A program made the translations under genes and the position numbers. From positions 434,001 to 498,000 of the forward strand of contig NZ_REFH01000008.1 in the NCBI RefSeq assembly GCF_003688495.1: a stretch of DNA of 64,000 nt, read 5' to 3'. This DNA is from Flavobacterium weaverense (lineage in GTDB: Bacteria; Bacteroidota; Bacteroidia; Flavobacteriales; Flavobacteriaceae). Of this stretch, positions 61,365 to 64,000 are shown one piece after another. The stretch's first letter is position 1, and each line of letters starts with the position of its first letter. The notes beneath the pieces are model-generated. The model was not told where the DNA came from. It saw only the letters and a program-made list of their open reading frames with translations, and did no database searches.

Positions 61365-62966
61365 TTATAAATATTTGTAGCCTGGAATAGTCAGAAATTC
61401 GATAAATTTGTCGTTTACTACTAAAATGTCTAGAATCTGTTCCGCTAGTCTATACTTTTGTTTTTCGTGATTTTCATTACCTACTTTCTCTCTTATTTTC
61501 TCGAATTCCTCCATCGCTAGTCGATGATAATATTTCTCGCAAAGCACTTTTTGATTATCTAAAACCACTTTGTTTTGTAGCCATTGCCATAACTGCGATC
61601 TTGATATTTCTGCGGTTGCGGCATCTTCCATTAAGTTATGTAAGGCTGCTGCGCCTTGACCATTAAGCCAAGAAGCGATATACAACACAGATATGCTAAT
61701 ATTTTTTCGAATGCCTTCTTCAGTTATTGTTCCTTTAGGCGTTTCCAGAAGATTATCTTCCGTTACATGAAGATCATCTCGTTTTAAATCAATTTGATTC
61801 TTATTAGGCATGTATTTATCAAAAACTGTCATTGCAAGAGGAACTAAATCTGGGTGAGCTACCCACGTTCCATCATGGCCATTTTTGACCTCACGTTCTT
61901 TGTCGGCTATTACTTTATCAAAAGCAATTTTATTAGCTTCTTCATTGTTCTTGATTGGAATTTGTGCGGCCATTCCTCCTATAGCGTGAATGTTACGTTT
62001 GTGACATCTCTGAATTACAAGCTGTGAATAAGCGCTCATAAAAGGAGCGGTCATTGTCACCTGGTCTCTATTAGGAACAATGAAAGCTGGATTGTTTCTT
62101 AATTTTTTGATATAGGAGAAAATGTAATCCCATCTTCCGCAATTAAGTCCAACGATATGTTCCCTTAGCTCGAATATTATTTCGTCTAGTTGAAAGCTCG
62201 CGTTGATTGTTTCAATTAAAACTGTTGCTTTAAAGGTTCCGTTTTTTACACCAAAATATTCTTGAGAAAATTCAAAAACCTCGTTCCACCATCTCGCTTC
62301 TAGGTAGTGCTCTAATTTTGGAATATAAAAATAAGGAGCAGTTCCATTATCAATAAGTTGCTTATGATTATGAAAAGCGTAAAGTCCAAAATCTATTAAC
62401 GATCCTGATGCTTGTTCATTATTAATTACAAGATGTTTCTCATTTAAATGAAGTCCTCTTGGCCTTACGATTAGAACTGCCGTTTGTTCATTCAGGCTGT
62501 ATATTTTATTTTTTTTCGTGTCTTCAAGGGTAATTGTTCTATTTACAGCGTCTTTTAAATTTTGTTGTCCTAACATTAAATTACTCCATGTTGGTGAAGT
62601 GCTATCTTCAAAATCAGCCATGAAAGTTTTTGCGCCTGAGTTCAGAGCATTGATAACCATTTTTCTATCTACAGGACCAGTTATCTCTACGCGTCGGTCG
62701 AGTAAATCTGCAGGAGTTTTAGCAGCTTCCCAATTTCCTTCTCTAATGCTCTTGGTCTCGACGGGAAAAGTGGGCAAAGCGCCTTTATCAAATAGTATTT
62801 GTTGATCTTCTCGGTTTTTCAGCAGGGTAAGTCTCCCTTTGTTGAATTTTTCATGAAGTACAGACATGAAAGTCATTGCTTCATCAGTTAAAATTCCCGG
62901 ATAATGCTCGGTAGCTTCTTTAGTAAAATTTAACAAATTTTCCGAATATACTTCTTTTAAATCCAT
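61365..62966 (-). CDS. aceB: Malate synthase A
   Basis: Condenses glyoxylate with acetyl-CoA to malate. 533 residues, the short A isoform. Motifs: [51 protein letters not shown] strand, [35 protein letters not shown] (GxxxGxWDYIFS) and [27 protein letters not shown] near the active-site acid. First gene of the aceBA operon, divergent from its likely regulator. Confidence 0.96.
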   Translation of the reverse strand: MDLKEVYSENLLNFTKEATEHYPGILTDEAMTFMSVLHEKFNKGRLTLLKNREDQQILFDKGALPTFPVETKSIREGNWEAAKTPADLLDRRVEITGPVDRKMVINALNSGAKTFMADFEDSTSPTWSNLMLGQQNLKDAVNRTITLEDTKKNKIYSLNEQTAVLIVRPRGLHLNEKHLVINNEQASGSLIDFGLYAFHNHKQLIDNGTAPYFYIPKLEHYLEARWWNEVFEFSQEYFGVKNGTFKATVLIETINASFQLDEIIFELREHIVGLNCGRWDYIFSYIKKLRNNPAFIVPNRDQVTMTAPFMSAYSQLVIQRCHKRNIHAIGGMAAQIPIKNNEEANKIAFDKVIADKEREVKNGHDGTWVAHPDLVPLAMTVFDKYMPNKNQIDLKRDDLHVTEDNLLETPKGTITEEGIRKNISISVLYIASWLNGQGAAALHNLMEDAATAEISRSQLWQWLQNKVVLDNQKVLCEKYYHRLAMEEFEKIREKVGNENHEKQKYRLAEQILDILVVNDKFIEFLTIPGYKYL

Positions 62967-63127
62967 GATAATGCATTTTAAATTTAATAATAATGTTGGT
63001 TTACTAATAATATGTTATATGTCGACAGTGCAATAGTACAAAAAGTTTTTTATAAAACAAGCGAACGTACGCTAAAATTGAAAAATATTTTTTTGGGTGT
63101 CTATTCTTTTTTGGTTACATTTGAAAT
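62967..63127. promoter_or_regulatory. Divergent control region of aceBA and regulator
   Basis: For the regulator (plus): TTTG at 63092-63095, 20-bp spacer, TACATTTG at 63116-63123, only 4 bp before ATG 63128, so its mRNA is probably leaderless. A near-palindrome GCGAACGTACGC at 63061-63072 (five of six arm positions match) lies just upstream of this promoter and may be an operator. The aceB promoter was not clearly identified. Confidence 0.6.
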
Positions 63128-64000
63128 ATGAACATAGAAAAGGATTATATCAAACTGATTTTTGGCTTGAAACTGAAGCAGGCTCGAACAAATAAGAATT
63201 TATCTTTATTTGGGTTGGCGAAAATAACTGACCTATCGAAATCATATTTAAATGAAATTGAAAAGGGAAAAAAGTATCCAAAAACAGATAAAATCATACT
63301 TTTAGCCGAAAAATTAGAGGTTTCCTATGACAATATGGTTTCGTTAAAGCTTGATAATAATCTCGCTCCTATCGGTGAAATTTTAAAGTCGGGGATTTTA
63401 AAAGAAATACCTTTAGAGCTCTTTGGTATACAGGAAAATGATCTAATCGATATCATTGCAAATGCGCCAGCTAAGGTTAATGCGTTTATAAGTACTATTA
63501 TAGAAATTGCTCAGCATTATAATTTGACGAGAGAAAGCTTCTTTTTGGCAGCTTTGCGTTCGTATCAAGAAGCGCAGAATAATTATTTTGAAGATCTAGA
63601 GCAGAAGGTGCTGGATTTCTCCAAAGCTTTTCATGTTAATATCGAAACTAAAATATCTGTTGAAGAACTTTCTGCAATTTTAACAGAGGAATATGGTTAC
63701 ACAATTAAAGAACTTGTTTTTTCTGAACAAGAACAATTAGGAGATTTAAGATCTATTTTTGTTCCAAAAAGTAAAACTTTGTTACTTTCACTAGACATCG
63801 ATGAGCCGCAAAAAGCATTTATTTTGGCCAAAGAAATTGCTTATAATTATCTTCAAATTACTGAAAGATTGTATACTTTCAGTTGGATTAAATTTGATAA
63901 TTTTGATCAGGTTTTAAATAATTTCTATGCTTCGTACTTCGCTGGAGCCTTATTGATTCAGCGACAGCAATTAATTGAGGGACTAAGTGCGTTTTTACTT
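63128..64000 (+). CDS. XRE-family regulator of glyoxylate shunt (RamB/ScfR-like), partial
   Basis: First 291 codons; the gene runs off the window. N-terminal helix-turn-helix (LKLKQARTNKNLSLFGLAKI, then TDLSKSYLNEIEKGKKYP) and a following region (ETKISVEELSAILTEEYGYT, SLDIDEPQKAFILAKEIAYN) that resembles the IrrE_N/short-chain fatty acyl regulator part of RamB and ScfR proteins. In Corynebacterium RamB represses aceA and aceB; the divergent position next to aceBA supports the same kind of role here. Target control is inferred. Confidence 0.85.
   Translation, partial: MNIEKDYIKLIFGLKLKQARTNKNLSLFGLAKITDLSKSYLNEIEKGKKYPKTDKIILLAEKLEVSYDNMVSLKLDNNLAPIGEILKSGILKEIPLELFGIQENDLIDIIANAPAKVNAFISTIIEIAQHYNLTRESFFLAALRSYQEAQNNYFEDLEQKVLDFSKAFHVNIETKISVEELSAILTEEYGYTIKELVFSEQEQLGDLRSIFVPKSKTLLLSLDIDEPQKAFILAKEIAYNYLQITERLYTFSWIKFDNFDQVLNNFYASYFAGALLIQRQQLIEGLSAFLL

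Noticed and set aside
1..64000. tRNA, rRNA, CRISPR array, prophage or classical insertion sequence
   Set aside because: None recognised on reading both strands; the only mobile-type signals are the S23 cassette, the DUF559 element and the short dispersed repeats.

Overview
The window looks like a chromosomal segment of a Flavobacterium-like member of the Flavobacteriaceae (Bacteroidota). Evidence: AT-rich DNA; many promoters fitting the Bacteroidetes pattern (-33 TTTG, about 20 bp, -7 TAnnTTTG); CarboxypepD-reg/TonB receptor architecture; the gene order acpP-fabF-rnc-IPExxxVDY-pyk; an eukaryote-like one-chain glycyl-tRNA synthetase; OmpA protein with thrombospondin type-3 repeats; and several dispersed repeat types of a kind I associate with Flavobacterium genomes. 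It is mostly core chromosome with small accessory insertions. I see no prophage, CRISPR array, rRNA or tRNA.

Layout. 1-5000: aromatic amino acid catabolism (hppD, tryptophan 2,3-dioxygenase), a four-helix-bundle cassette between 16-bp direct repeats, a structured small RNA candidate, DUF3108 protein and an M23 peptidase with a Cys in place of a metal-ligand His. 5000-15800: an AT-rich desert, an Oar-like TonB receptor, RlpA, CYTH protein, a Gcr-family membrane protein, DinB, a LOV-like PAS protein, BI-1 protein. 15800-25700: pyk, IPExxxVDY, rnc, fabF, acpP, purN, rnhA, PfkB kinase, purF, SOD. 25700-32100: a lipoprotein, a frameshifted TPR gene, comF, glyS, a small beta-barrel. 32500-36700: a signalling island made of a LytTR regulator with a degenerate receiver, a secreted 94-residue protein ending in four 14-residue repeats, a periplasmic-TPR sensor kinase and its response regulator. 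36700-51500: thiL, lepA, a radical-SAM/DNA-metabolism pair, dusB, a LolC/E-type permease, rbfA, an AddA-like helicase interrupted in frame by a DUF559 endonuclease element, kbl, ompA. 51500-64000: AddB-like nuclease, a tiny ABC system, alpha/beta hydrolase, a lone AbiH defence gene, AIM24 protein, pepP, and the glyoxylate shunt genes aceBA divergent from a RamB/ScfR-like regulator.

The two best candidates for something undescribed are (i) the repeat-peptide gene with its flanking LytTR regulator, a 21-bp-spaced direct repeat between them, and the adjacent TPR kinase/regulator pair; and (ii) a 488-bp element with hairpin ends that carries a complete DUF559 nuclease domain and sits in frame inside a helicase gene, with a solo copy of the same kind of hairpin end next to lepA. 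Several genes have apparent upstream TTG starts that fall on the TTTG of their promoter; I moved those starts downstream and say so in each entry.
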